Shown: positions 8,027 through 15,894 of the stretch, piece by piece
Numbering within the stretch: the first letter of the stretch is position 1
Layout of the letters: each line of letters starts with the position of its first letter
Virus record (IMG/VR): IMGVR_UViG_3300007520_000064
Span: 1 to 26,993 of that record
DNA length: 26,993 nucleotides
Direction: 5' to 3' (one strand)
Source: a virus
Position numbers and translations under genes: made by a program
The notes under the pieces: model-generated
The model's database searches: none
What the model saw: the letters and a program-made list of their open reading frames with translations, nothing else
Told to the model about the DNA's origin: nothing

Positions 8027-8295
8027 GCAAAAGATATATGCCGCTAAGTGTTGAAATTGCAGCTCCAACAACAGTTGGTACTGCTAGTGATGTGTCAACA
8101 GCAAATGTAGTCAGGACAGCAAATACATCTGCTACAACTGCATATCTTGTTACTCTTGTCGATGCTAATGGTACAACTATTGGTTCATTTACGCTATTAC
8201 CTTTAGAAGTTATGTTCCTTGATAAATCAAAAACATCAAAGGTATTTGCTGATAATGCTGCAGTTAAATTAACATCGGTAAGCTATCCAGCATGA
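8023..8295 (+). CDS. Small beta-rich protein of unknown function
   Basis: 90 residues; Thr/Ala/Val-rich (STANVVRTANTSATTAYLVTLVDANGTTIGSFTLLPLEVMFLDKSKTSKVFADNAAVKLTSVSYPA). It reads as alternating beta strands, such as a small jelly-roll or sandwich, unlike the helical core proteins around it. It overlaps the preceding and following genes by 4 bases each (ATGA at 8023 and at 8292), so it is made in a tight coupled set with the protease. Its late-region position suggests a virion or head-decoration role, but that is inference; no family is recognised with certainty. Confidence 0.7.
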   Translation: MSKRYMPLSVEIAAPTTVGTASDVSTANVVRTANTSATTAYLVTLVDANGTTIGSFTLLPLEVMFLDKSKTSKVFADNAAVKLTSVSYPA

Positions 8296-8960
8296 AGTTA
8301 ATAACAGAAAATATAGAAGAAGTCCAGTACAGCATCGTTGAAGATGTTAAGACTGGTAAAAAGAAAAGCCTTATTGAAGGCGTCTTTATGCAAGCAGAAC
8401 AAAAGAACCGCAATGGCAGAATTTATACTAAGCCTGTTCTTGAAGCTGCTGTACACAAATATCAAACAGAACAAGTATCTAGGAATCGCGCTGTCGGTGA
8501 ACTTAATCACCCAGATAGCCCAACGATTAATCTAGACAAAGTATCGCATCGCATCACTGAACTTCGTTGGGAAGGCAATGATGTAATGGGTAAGGCACTA
8601 ATATTAGATACTCCTATGGGAAGAATCGCTCGCGGTCTTCTTGAAGGTGGTGTTCAACTTGGTGTCTCAAGTCGTGGTATGGGTAGTCTTGAGCAAAGAC
8701 AAGGCGTAGCATATGTTAAGCCTGACTTTATGTTAGCAACCATTGACATTGTCCAAGATCCAAGTGCACCAGGAGCCTATGTAAATGGGATCATGGAAGG
8801 TGTAGAATGGATCTTAGAGAATGGCGAATGGATTTGTAATAATAACATTGTTACACCTCAAGTATTTGAACAGTATGAGACAGAAATTAAAAAAGCATCG
8901 TCTAAAAACTTACATGAGTTGCAGATACGCGCCTTTAAAAATTTCCTCTCGAAACTTTAA
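8292..8960 (+). CDS. 21: Prohead core protease gp21
   Basis: 222 residues. Serine protease of the herpesvirus-assemblin-like fold that cuts scaffold and capsid proteins during head maturation. Visible motifs: EGVFMQAEQKNRNGRIYTKPVLEAAV, the catalytic His region VGELNHP (His73), SHRITELRWEGNDVMGKALILDTPMGRIARGLLEGG, and the nucleophile region LGVSSRGMG (Ser126/Ser127), matching the His and Ser sites of T4 gp21. Length is similar to T4 (212 aa). The start codon overlaps the preceding stop as ATGA. The C-terminal segment (TEIKKASSKNLHELQIRAFKNFLSKL) is probably the self-cleaved tail. Confidence 0.95.
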   Translation: MKLITENIEEVQYSIVEDVKTGKKKSLIEGVFMQAEQKNRNGRIYTKPVLEAAVHKYQTEQVSRNRAVGELNHPDSPTINLDKVSHRITELRWEGNDVMGKALILDTPMGRIARGLLEGGVQLGVSSRGMGSLEQRQGVAYVKPDFMLATIDIVQDPSAPGAYVNGIMEGVEWILENGEWICNNNIVTPQVFEQYETEIKKASSKNLHELQIRAFKNFLSKL

Positions 8961-8979
8961 CTCACAGGAGTAATATTTC

Positions 8980-9954
8980 ATGAATAAAAAACATGACGAT
9001 CTCCAAGATGAACTCTATGAATATGTTGAAGATTCTAATGAGGGAATTTCGGAAGAGATCGAAGAAGTAGAAGAAGGGTATAATCCAGAAACAGCACCTC
9101 AAGATGCTGTTAAATCTGTAGCAGCTGCTATCAGTACATCAAAGCGTCAGCCTTTACGGAAGGGCGATAAATCCAACTCACAAGGTATGGAAAAAGCTGG
9201 CATTAAAGCAAAAGAAGCAGTCATGGCTAAGGAATCTATCCAAGGCGCATTTGATGAAGACTTAGCTGCACTGGTCGAATCAGAAGCAACATTGTCAGAA
9301 GGTTTTAAAGAGAAGGCTGAAATTATTTTTGAAGCAGCCCTGTCGTCAAAACTTAATGAACATGTTGAGCGTTTGGAAGAGCGATATACAGAAGAGCTAT
9401 CAGAAGAAGTTTCTCGTATCGAATCACAATTGGTCGAGAAAGTTGATGGTTACTTAGGTTATGTTGTTGAATCATGGATGGAAGAAAATAAATTAGCGGT
9501 CGAAGGCGGTCTTCGTACCGAAATCGCTGAATCATTTATTTCTGCCTTACATAGCGTATTTAATGAGCATTACATTCATGTTCCTACAGAGAAGGTTGAT
9601 TTGGTCGACGGTTTAGCCAACAAGATCACTGAACTTGAAGAGCAATTGAATACTGCTGTTCAGGACAATATTGATCTTTCAGAAGCAGTAAAGCTTTATG
9701 CTCGTCAGTCAGTAATTGATGAAGCTGCTAGCGATTTATCTGAAGCTCAAGGCGAGAAGTTAAAAGCTCTTGCTGAAGGCGTTGAGTTTAAATCAATAGA
9801 AGCATTTGAAGTAAAAGTCTTTGCTCTTAAAGAATCATACTTTAAAAAGCGTGCAGTACAAACCCAGTCAGAGGAATCACAAATTGTTGAGGATACTAGA
9901 ACTACTGAAGTATCACCAATGATGCAGCAATACCTCGCCGCACTTAAGAAATAA
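8980..9954 (+). CDS. 22: Prohead scaffold protein gp22
   Basis: 324 residues; major internal scaffold around which gp23 assembles, later degraded by gp21. The protein is strongly acidic and predicted almost fully helical or coiled coil, e.g. ALSSKLNEHVERLEERYTEELSEEVSRIESQLVEKVDGYLGYVVESWMEENKLAVEGGLRTEIAESFI, a hallmark segment of gp22 (T4 has a similar VDKYLD...W..EN region). An acidic N-terminal part and a Lys/Ser-rich linker (about residues 45-75) precede it. It ends PMMQQYLAALKK, the usual C-terminus. The ribosome site CAGGAG is 9 bases upstream. It lies 18 bases before gene 23. Confidence 0.93.
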   Translation: MNKKHDDLQDELYEYVEDSNEGISEEIEEVEEGYNPETAPQDAVKSVAAAISTSKRQPLRKGDKSNSQGMEKAGIKAKEAVMAKESIQGAFDEDLAALVESEATLSEGFKEKAEIIFEAALSSKLNEHVERLEERYTEELSEEVSRIESQLVEKVDGYLGYVVESWMEENKLAVEGGLRTEIAESFISALHSVFNEHYIHVPTEKVDLVDGLANKITELEEQLNTAVQDNIDLSEAVKLYARQSVIDEAASDLSEAQGEKLKALAEGVEFKSIEAFEVKVFALKESYFKKRAVQTQSEESQIVEDTRTTEVSPMMQQYLAALKK

Positions 9955-9972
9955 CCCAAGGAGATTAAACAA

Positions 9973-11343
9973 ATGTTTAACGCAGAACGATTAGTAGAAA
10001 AATGGGCTCCAGTTTTGGAAGCCGAAAGCGCACCAGCTATTGGTGATAAGTACAAGCGTGCAGTAGTTGCTGCCGTTTTAGAAAACACAGAAAAGGCTCT
10101 TGCTGAAGAGCGTGGCCAAGCCATGTTCATGAATGAAGCTGCGCCTACAAATGCAACTTCAGGCGGTACTGGTGCAATCAGTAACTGGGATCCTATCTTG
10201 ATCTCATTGGTTCGCCGCGCAATGCCTAACTTGATAGCATATGATATTGCTGGTCTCCAGCCTATGTCAGGTCCTACAGGTTTGATTTTTGCAATGAAGT
10301 CACGCTACAAAGACAATGCCAATCGTCTAAATGCGACTGAAGCATTGTTCAATGAAGCAGATAGTGACTTCAGTTCAAGCTCATTCAGTGGTGTTACTGC
10401 TACAGCTAAGAATGGTACTCATGCTGGTGATTCTTCATCGCTTGGTACTGACGTTGTTCCTACTGGCGGTGACGGTGTTGCTGATAACTTTGGTTTTGGC
10501 GGCGGCATGACTACTGCTCAAGCAGAAGCCTTGGGTGATGCGTCAACTAATGCATTTGGTGAAATGTCATTCACTATCGAGAAAGCAACTGTCACGGCTA
10601 AGTCACGCGCCCTGAAAGCTGAATACACGATGGAATTGGCACAAGACTTGAAAGTAGTACATGGTCTTGACGCAGAAGCCGAATTAGCAAACATTTTGTC
10701 TGCTGAAATCTTGGCCGAAATTAACCGTGAAATGATTCGTACAATCAACTCACGCGCTAAGCTTGGTTCACAACAGTCAGATTTGACTAGCAATGGTGTG
10801 TTTGACCTTGATACAGATGCAGATGGCCGTTGGTCAGTTGAGAAGTACAAAGGTTTGTTAGTTCAATTGTCACGCGAAGCAAACGTTATTGCACGTGAAA
10901 CCCGTCGCGGTAAAGGTAACTTCATCATCTGTTCGTCAGACGTTGCTACTGCATTGTCTGCAACCGGCATGTTGGATTATACTCCGGCCTTGGCTGCTAA
11001 TGCAAACTTGGCTATTGACGACACTGGCAATACTTTTGCTGGTATCCTCAAAGGTGGTATGAAGGTTTATGTTGATCCATATACCGAAGTTAACTATATC
11101 ACTGTTGGCTATCGTGGCGCATCGCCATATGATGCAGGTATTTTCTATGCACCATATGTACCTCTCACGATGGTTCGTGCGGTTGGTGAAAATAACTTCC
11201 AACCAAAAATTGGCTTCAAAACTCGCTACGGCATGGTTGCGAATCCATTTGTTGGTGCAACACCTTCGAACGACATTGGTACTGCTCGCGGTAACCAATA
11301 CTACCGTATCTTTAAGGTTGAGAACATCCTCGGCGATGGTTAA
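9973..11343 (+). CDS. 23: Major capsid protein gp23 precursor
   Basis: 456 residues; HK97-fold hexamer subunit. Conserved segments: LVEKWAPVLE, the LISLVRRAMPNLIAYDIAGLQPMSGPTGLIFAMKSRY block (T4 has VRRAIPNLIAFDICGVQPMNSPTGQVFALRAVY), the FTIEKATVTAKSRALKAEYTMELAQDLK E-loop region, AEILAEINREMIRTI, and the C-terminal NPF-VGATPSNDIGTARGNQYYRIFKV. The N-terminal roughly 55 residues are a helical delta-region probably removed by gp21. The LAE at about residue 45 and FMNE|AAP at residue 55 both look like gp21 cleavage sites; the second fits the position in T4 best. The ribosome site AAGGAG is 10 bases before the ATG. Codon choice is enriched for TTG/AAC/GGT compared with neighbours, as expected for the most expressed gene. 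Confidence 0.97.
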   Translation: MFNAERLVEKWAPVLEAESAPAIGDKYKRAVVAAVLENTEKALAEERGQAMFMNEAAPTNATSGGTGAISNWDPILISLVRRAMPNLIAYDIAGLQPMSGPTGLIFAMKSRYKDNANRLNATEALFNEADSDFSSSSFSGVTATAKNGTHAGDSSSLGTDVVPTGGDGVADNFGFGGGMTTAQAEALGDASTNAFGEMSFTIEKATVTAKSRALKAEYTMELAQDLKVVHGLDAEAELANILSAEILAEINREMIRTINSRAKLGSQQSDLTSNGVFDLDTDADGRWSVEKYKGLLVQLSREANVIARETRRGKGNFIICSSDVATALSATGMLDYTPALAANANLAIDDTGNTFAGILKGGMKVYVDPYTEVNYITVGYRGASPYDAGIFYAPYVPLTMVRAVGENNFQPKIGFKTRYGMVANPFVGATPSNDIGTARGNQYYRIFKVENILGDG

Positions 11344-11369
11344 TCAAACCGGCAGTAACGGTATGTAAT

Positions 11370-11395
11370 AAGGGGGAACTTCGGTTCCCCTTTTT
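11370..11395 (+). terminator. Intrinsic terminator after gene 23 (UUCG tetraloop)
   Basis: Ten-pair stem: AAGGGGGAAC (11370-11379) with GTTCCCCTTT (11384-11393), including one G-T, closed by a C(UUCG)G tetraloop (the loop bases are 11380-11383), and continuing into a T-tract to 11395. Very stable; it ends the capsid transcript and insulates it from the endonuclease gene. Confidence 0.93.
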
Positions 11396-11399
11396 GTTA

Positions 11400-11428
11400 T
11401 TGTAGAAATTCTGTATTTGATATATAAT
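11400..11428 (+). promoter_or_regulatory. Sigma70-like promoter for the homing endonuclease gene
   Basis: TTGTAG (11400-11405), a 17-base spacer, then TATAAT (11423-11428), 30 bases before the ATG. The -35 is only a half match to TTGACA. It follows the terminator directly, so the endonuclease would be transcribed separately and early rather than with the capsid genes. Confidence 0.6.
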
Positions 11429-11458
11429 AGTATATTGCCATAACAGGATTTTAAGCCA

Positions 11459-12952
11459 ATGAATTATTCAATTACACCAATCATCTTTCGTGATAAACGT
11501 TATAATTCTATAAAAGAAGCAATCGAACAAACGGGTCTGTCACGATACAATATCAAGAAAGAATCTATATATGTCAATAGCACTGATGCACAAAAGTTTC
11601 AAGACTTTGGCCGTGCTCCAAAAACTATATCAGTGTTGCCTACAAAGGAACAAACGATTGTTACATATAAAGGTTCTGTTCGTAAGGCTGCGCGTCAGTT
11701 AGGCATAACAGAACCTATTATGAATCAACTGCTGACACAATACAATATACCAAAAATATCTTTGTCTGAGGCTATTATATTGAAGTCAGACAACCGCCGG
11801 CCAACAAAAGAACATTTACTTAAAAATTATAATATGCGTTCTGTCGAGCAATTATGTGCTTATTATCATGTTGGCCGTTCAAAGCTATTCCGTTGGTTTA
11901 AGCAATACGACATTGCGATTCGTTCGCTTGGCGAAACTGCTTCTATTAAAACAAAACTTCGACATGAAATGATTAGGCCAACAAAGGAAGTTTTAGAGGC
12001 GCATTATAAGAAAAATAATATATATGAAATAGCTTTGGAATATGGTGTCGACAAACACGTAGTTTCTGGTTGGTTGAACGAGCATGGTATTGAAGTAAAC
12101 CTTATGTCATCACGCGCAGAGACTGAACTGTTTGAATTTTGTCAGAGTCTTGATGATTCGTTTATACGGAATGATCGTAAAATTATTGGGCCATTTGAAC
12201 TAGACATTGTTTCAACTAAACATAAACTTGCAATTGAATATTGTGGTATTTACTGGCATGCTGAAATTAGTGGCGGCAAATCGCGTTCATACCATAGAAA
12301 CAAATATATTGCATGTAAAGAAAAAGGTTACACACTTATTACTGTATTTGAAACTGATGACATACATAAGGTAAAAGATCTTATTCGTACAAAGGTTGGA
12401 TCTAACAAACGTATATATGCACGTAATACAATTATTAAAGAAATCGATACAAAGACTGCCAGACACTTTCATGAGTCATATCATCTTAGCCAATTTGTAG
12501 GTGGAGAACATATTGGTCTATACTATGGCAATGAACTAGTAATGGCCGTTGCATTTAGCAAATCAAGATACTCTAAAAAATATCAATATGAATGTGGCCG
12601 TATGACTAGTCACGGAGACTATACTATTGTCGGCGGAGCATCAAAGTTGTTCAAATATTTTATGATATCACGAAATGCATCATCATGCGTGACATATGCA
12701 GATCTGAGGTTTGGTGAAGGCAAAGTGTATGAATACTGTGGTTTTGTACGTCTAAGTGATAGTGGCCCAAATTACTACTATATAAACCCTTTAAAAACAA
12801 TGGCTTACTCACGGGTAAAGTATCAAAAACACAAGTTAAATGCACTATTACCTATCTATGATAAAACACTTAGCGAATCACAAAATATGTTCAATAATAA
12901 ATATGATCGTATATTTGATTGTGGCAATGCTGTCTATGCCTGGTATAAATAA
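11459..12952 (+). CDS. Free-standing Vsr-like homing endonuclease with N-terminal DNA-binding repeats
   Basis: 497 residues. The N-terminal part holds several short helix-turn-helix-like modules: a NUMOD1-like unit near residues 8-35 (RYNSIKEAIEQTGLSRYNI), a second (GSVRKAARQLGITEPIMNQLL), and two that each open with RPTKE and end in a W-F/L-x-x-x-I/G pattern (about residues 115-155 and 176-214). The nuclease core follows: AETELFEFC (about 217), GPFELDIVSTKHKLAIEYCGIYWHAE (about 244-269) and HRNKYIACKEKGYTLITVFETDD (about 280-305). This is the Vsr / very-short-patch-repair type PD-(D/E)XK fold with the catalytic Asp in ELDIV. A C-terminal domain (IGLYYGNELVMAVAF, VGGASKLFKYF, YADLRFGEGKVYEYCGF, PNYYYI) is shared by phage endonucleases of this family. 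It acts as a selfish element that cuts unoccupied alleles. It is inserted between genes 23 and 12978, with its own promoter. Confidence 0.88.
   Translation: MNYSITPIIFRDKRYNSIKEAIEQTGLSRYNIKKESIYVNSTDAQKFQDFGRAPKTISVLPTKEQTIVTYKGSVRKAARQLGITEPIMNQLLTQYNIPKISLSEAIILKSDNRRPTKEHLLKNYNMRSVEQLCAYYHVGRSKLFRWFKQYDIAIRSLGETASIKTKLRHEMIRPTKEVLEAHYKKNNIYEIALEYGVDKHVVSGWLNEHGIEVNLMSSRAETELFEFCQSLDDSFIRNDRKIIGPFELDIVSTKHKLAIEYCGIYWHAEISGGKSRSYHRNKYIACKEKGYTLITVFETDDIHKVKDLIRTKVGSNKRIYARNTIIKEIDTKTARHFHESYHLSQFVGGEHIGLYYGNELVMAVAFSKSRYSKKYQYECGRMTSHGDYTIVGGASKLFKYFMISRNASSCVTYADLRFGEGKVYEYCGFVRLSDSGPNYYYINPLKTMAYSRVKYQKHKLNALLPIYDKTLSESQNMFNNKYDRIFDCGNAVYAWYK
12944..12951 (+). promoter_or_regulatory. T4-type late promoter inside the 3' end of the endonuclease gene
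   Basis: Exact TATAAATA that also encodes the last codons (Trp-Tyr-Lys-stop) of the endonuclease. It lies 27 bases before the ATG at 12978 and would drive the gp19-fold gene and its downstream neighbours late in infection. Confidence 0.65.
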
Positions 12953-12977
12953 TATTATAAAAAATTAGGAAATTACT

Positions 12978-13490
12978 ATGCCAATATATGATAAACCGAA
13001 TACGCTTAACAGTCCTGCAAATTTGACAGCTAATCCTTCGTTTGCAATGCCTATGAATTTTAGACTAACTATTGATGGTCTAAAATATAAGAACGTAATG
13101 TTTTCAGTTCAACGTGTAACCATACCAGATATTACTGCTCAGTTTGCTCAGGTAAACTATCGAACTACTAATCTTGGTGTTCCAGCAGATAAGATAACAT
13201 ATTCTGATTTAGAGTTATCGTTTATGGTCGATGAAGACTTTACGAACTATCGAGAAGTACACGACTGGTTATTTGATAATGTTGCCGTAGATGATTCGCC
13301 GACAGCAAATAAAACAAAAGATATATCATTGATTGTATTGAGTTCACATTACAATCCGGTACTAGAGTTTAAGTTCGTTGATGCATATCCTACTAACTTA
13401 GGCGCAGTACAATTTGATTCAACCGTAGCAGATGTAGAGTATCTAGTTGCATCGGCCACTTTTAAATATTCTTACTTTAGGATTATATAA
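12978..13490 (+). CDS. Tail-tube-fold structural protein (gp19 family relative; gene 3 position of marine T4-like phages)
   Basis: 170 residues. It has the same plan as gp19: an opening strand NFRLTIDGLKYKNVMFSVQRVTIPDIT, then a beta loop ending DKITYSDLELSFMVDEDFTNYREVHDWLFD (like GDRTF...VTVMND...FVDW), and the end KFVDAYPTNLGAVQFDSTVADVEYLVASATFKYSYF (like T4 WPTNVGELQLD...FEVTLALDYWE). It is therefore a paralogue of the tube protein, for example a tube initiator, terminator or baseplate tube ring. In marine T4-like genomes the gene between 23 and uvsY is commonly annotated as gene 3 (tail completion); I cannot confirm that identity from sequence. Its stop overlaps the next ATG by one base. 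Confidence 0.75.
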   Translation: MPIYDKPNTLNSPANLTANPSFAMPMNFRLTIDGLKYKNVMFSVQRVTIPDITAQFAQVNYRTTNLGVPADKITYSDLELSFMVDEDFTNYREVHDWLFDNVAVDDSPTANKTKDISLIVLSSHYNPVLEFKFVDAYPTNLGAVQFDSTVADVEYLVASATFKYSYFRII

Positions 13491-13939
13491 TGGAAAACCA
13501 AAAATTAGTACGTGCACTGACTGTTTTGTTAGCAACGACATATGCATATCAATTAAAAATACATAAGTATCATTGGAATGTTACTGGGCCTGACTTTGTA
13601 CAGTACCACAATTTTCTTGGAAAAATGTATGAAGAAATTCATGATGCAACGGATTTAATTGCAGAGTCTATCAGAACGCTTAATGCACTAGTCCCAGGGT
13701 CCTTTGATGAGTTTTCACAGTATTCAAAAATTGAATGTGATAACGAACCAAATAGCTCGTTTGATACTATGATATATAATCTAGTTGACGACAACAAAGT
13801 GGTCATTGATTTGATTAAAACAACATATGTAGAGGCAGAACGATTTACTGCATATGATATATCAGACCTGATGACTTCTAGGTTAGCCGCTCACGAAAAA
13901 AATAAATGGATGATGAACGCAATTATTGGAAAAATTTAA
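13490..13939 (+). CDS. Dps-like ferritin family protein
   Basis: 149 residues. The N-terminal helix LLATTYAYQLKIHKYHWNVTGPDFVQYHNFLGKMYEEIHDATDLIAESIRTLNA is the Dps/ferritin-like signature (HWNVTG...F...H..F...Y......D..AE.IR.L). The four ferroxidase ligands are present with family spacing: His28, His40, Asp55, Glu59 (12, 15 and 4 residues apart). The C-terminal helix is less typical. In bacteria Dps forms 12-mers that oxidise and store iron and protect DNA. A phage copy might protect replicating DNA or tie up iron, or be a repurposed structural protein. It lies between a tail gene and uvsY, overlapping the former by one base and separated from the latter by one base, so it is part of the same operon. 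Confidence 0.8.
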   Translation: MENQKLVRALTVLLATTYAYQLKIHKYHWNVTGPDFVQYHNFLGKMYEEIHDATDLIAESIRTLNALVPGSFDEFSQYSKIECDNEPNSSFDTMIYNLVDDNKVVIDLIKTTYVEAERFTAYDISDLMTSRLAAHEKNKWMMNAIIGKI

Positions 13940-13940
13940 T

Positions 13941-14387
13941 ATGATGAAATTAGATGATGTGTTAGAAATGTGGAAAAAAGATAATGTAATTGATGAAATG
14001 CATCTTGATGATACGACAATCAAATCTGCAAAGTTACATTCAAAGTACCTTGAATTGTTATCTGTAACAAAACTTCAGCTTAAGAAAAAAGAAATGGAGT
14101 TTAAGGTACTACTAAAAGATAAATGGCTTTGGTATAATGGAAAAATGTCAAAGACTGAAATTGATGCTCGTGGTTGGGGCTATGATCCACTATCTGGTCT
14201 TAAAGTATTGAAAGGCGATATGGACCATTTCTATAATAGTGATATTCATATTCAACAGGCTCAAGGTAAAATTGAATACCTTAAAACATTAGTAGAAACT
14301 TTATCTGAAATAATGGAAACTTTAAAATGGAAACATCAAAGTATTTCAAATATAATTAAATGGCGTCAATTTACATCTGGTGGATAA
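13941..14387 (+). CDS. uvsY: Recombination mediator UvsY
   Basis: 148 residues from ATG 13941 (a second ATG follows at once at 13944; the TTG at 13926 lies inside the previous gene and is rejected). UvsY loads the UvsX recombinase on gp32-coated single-stranded DNA. Family features: MKLDDVLEMWKKDNVID opening (T4 MRLEDLQEELKKDVFID), HSKYLELLSVTKLQLKKKEMEFKVLLKDKWLWYNGKMSKTEIDARGW in place of the T4 HSSIKKEMLRIEAQKKVALKARLDYYSG stretch, and a terminal helix IMETLKWKHQSISNIIKWRQFTSG like T4 IKSRGFAIKHIQDMRAFEAG. Length matches T4 (137 aa). GGA 11 bases upstream is the likely ribosome site. Confidence 0.93.
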   Translation: MMKLDDVLEMWKKDNVIDEMHLDDTTIKSAKLHSKYLELLSVTKLQLKKKEMEFKVLLKDKWLWYNGKMSKTEIDARGWGYDPLSGLKVLKGDMDHFYNSDIHIQQAQGKIEYLKTLVETLSEIMETLKWKHQSISNIIKWRQFTSGG

Positions 14388-14388
14388 A

Positions 14389-15894
14389 GTGGATATAATA
14401 AAAGTTCGTAAAAAGAATCATGCATACTTATATGTAGAAGCATCTCCTTCTGTTATGAATGAGCTTACGGACTTTTTTACCTTTTATGTGCCAGGCTATA
14501 AATTTATGCCGTCATATAAGAACAAGATGTGGGACGGCAAGATTAGGTTATATGATTCAAGAACTCGTGAATTGTATAGCGGTCTGTTTAAATATCTTCA
14601 AGAATTTGCAAATGCAGAAGGTCGTGAATACTCTATTGAAGTAGAACATGACAGTTATTATGGTTACCCAGGCTCAATTGATGGTACGGTTGATATGTCG
14701 TTTATCGATAAAATACCACTAGCATCTAATGGTAAAGTCATCAAGGCTCGTGACTATCAAATACGCGCAGTTCAAGAAGGACTGCAAAATAAACAATCAA
14801 TGTTAATATCACCGACTGGTTCTGGTAAGTCATTAATTATTTACTTACTGATTAGATATTACTTAGAGAACAATGACAAAAAGATTTTAGTGATTGTGCC
14901 AACTACTTCTCTTGTTCAACAAATGTGTACTGACTTTAAAGACTATGCAACATTTGATGAGTCATTTGATAGTGATGAACTCTGCCATATGATATATTCT
15001 GGTAAAGAAAAGTTAGATCTTAAAAAACTAATTATTGTTTCTACATGGCAGTCAATATATAAACTACCACAACAATGGTTTTCTCAGTTTGGTGCAGTCT
15101 TTGGCGATGAGGCTCATAACTTTAAAGCTAAGTCGCTCACATCAATACTGACAAAGATGAAAGACGCCGAATATCGTTTTGGTACAACCGGCACATTAGA
15201 CGGAGCTCAGACTCATAAGTTAGTTCTTGAAGGACTCTTCGGTCCATGTTATTATGTAACGACAACAAAGACATTGATGGATGCTGGTGATCTTGCTAAA
15301 CTTAAAATCAATATATTGTTATTGAAGTATCATAATGATCATTGCTTTAATTTAAAAAAAGCAACATATCAAGATGAAATTGATTTTATTGTTCAACATG
15401 AACCGCGTAATAAGTTTATATCTAATCTGGCATTAGATCAAGATGGAAATACTTTAGTCTTGTTTCAATATGTGGTTAAGCAAGGTAAACCCCTATATAA
15501 TATGATAGCCGAAAGAGCGCATGAAAGGCGTAAAGTATTTTATGTATCAGGCGAAACACCAGTCGATGATCGTGAAGCATTTAGACGTATTGTCGAAACA
15601 GAAAAGAATGCTATTATTGTTGCTTCTGCTGGTGTATTTTCTACGGGTATCAATATTCGGAATATACATAATATTATATTTGCATCACCATCAAAGTCGC
15701 AAATTCGAGTCCTACAATCAATTGGTCGTGGGTTAAGGAAATCTGATGATGGTCGTGATACGGTGTTATATGATATAGCAGATGATCTTCATTATAAGAA
15801 TCATAAAAACTATACCCTACAACATTCTGCACAAAGAATTCAAATATATACAAAAGAACGTTTCACCTATAAAATATATGAGGTAGCACTGTGA
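14389..15894 (+). CDS. uvsW: RNA-DNA / DNA helicase UvsW
   Basis: 501 residues from GTG 14389, one base after the uvsY stop; a GTG at 14380 would add three residues. SF2 helicase that unwinds R-loops and branched DNA, shutting off origin-dependent replication and driving fork regression. The N-terminal small domain is conserved (DFFTFYVPGYKFMPSYKNKMWDGKIRLYD, cf. T4 FNPRFRYGNWDGRIRLLD). Helicase motifs: Q-like RDYQIRAVQEGL, Walker A SPTGSGKS (about residue 140), DEAH in FGDEAHNF (about 240), motif III TTGTLDG, YVSGETPVDDRE, and motif VI QSIGRGLRKSDDGRD (about 445). Full length (T4 UvsW 503 aa). No intein here, although UvsW is an intein host in other phages. GTGA overlap with the next gene. 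Confidence 0.96.
   Translation: MDIIKVRKKNHAYLYVEASPSVMNELTDFFTFYVPGYKFMPSYKNKMWDGKIRLYDSRTRELYSGLFKYLQEFANAEGREYSIEVEHDSYYGYPGSIDGTVDMSFIDKIPLASNGKVIKARDYQIRAVQEGLQNKQSMLISPTGSGKSLIIYLLIRYYLENNDKKILVIVPTTSLVQQMCTDFKDYATFDESFDSDELCHMIYSGKEKLDLKKLIIVSTWQSIYKLPQQWFSQFGAVFGDEAHNFKAKSLTSILTKMKDAEYRFGTTGTLDGAQTHKLVLEGLFGPCYYVTTTKTLMDAGDLAKLKINILLLKYHNDHCFNLKKATYQDEIDFIVQHEPRNKFISNLALDQDGNTLVLFQYVVKQGKPLYNMIAERAHERRKVFYVSGETPVDDREAFRRIVETEKNAIIVASAGVFSTGINIRNIHNIIFASPSKSQIRVLQSIGRGLRKSDDGRDTVLYDIADDLHYKNHKNYTLQHSAQRIQIYTKERFTYKIYEVAL

Noticed and set aside
11100-11368. Forward ORF in another frame overlapping the end of gene 23
   Set aside because: It is a shadow of the capsid gene with no recognisable protein features.
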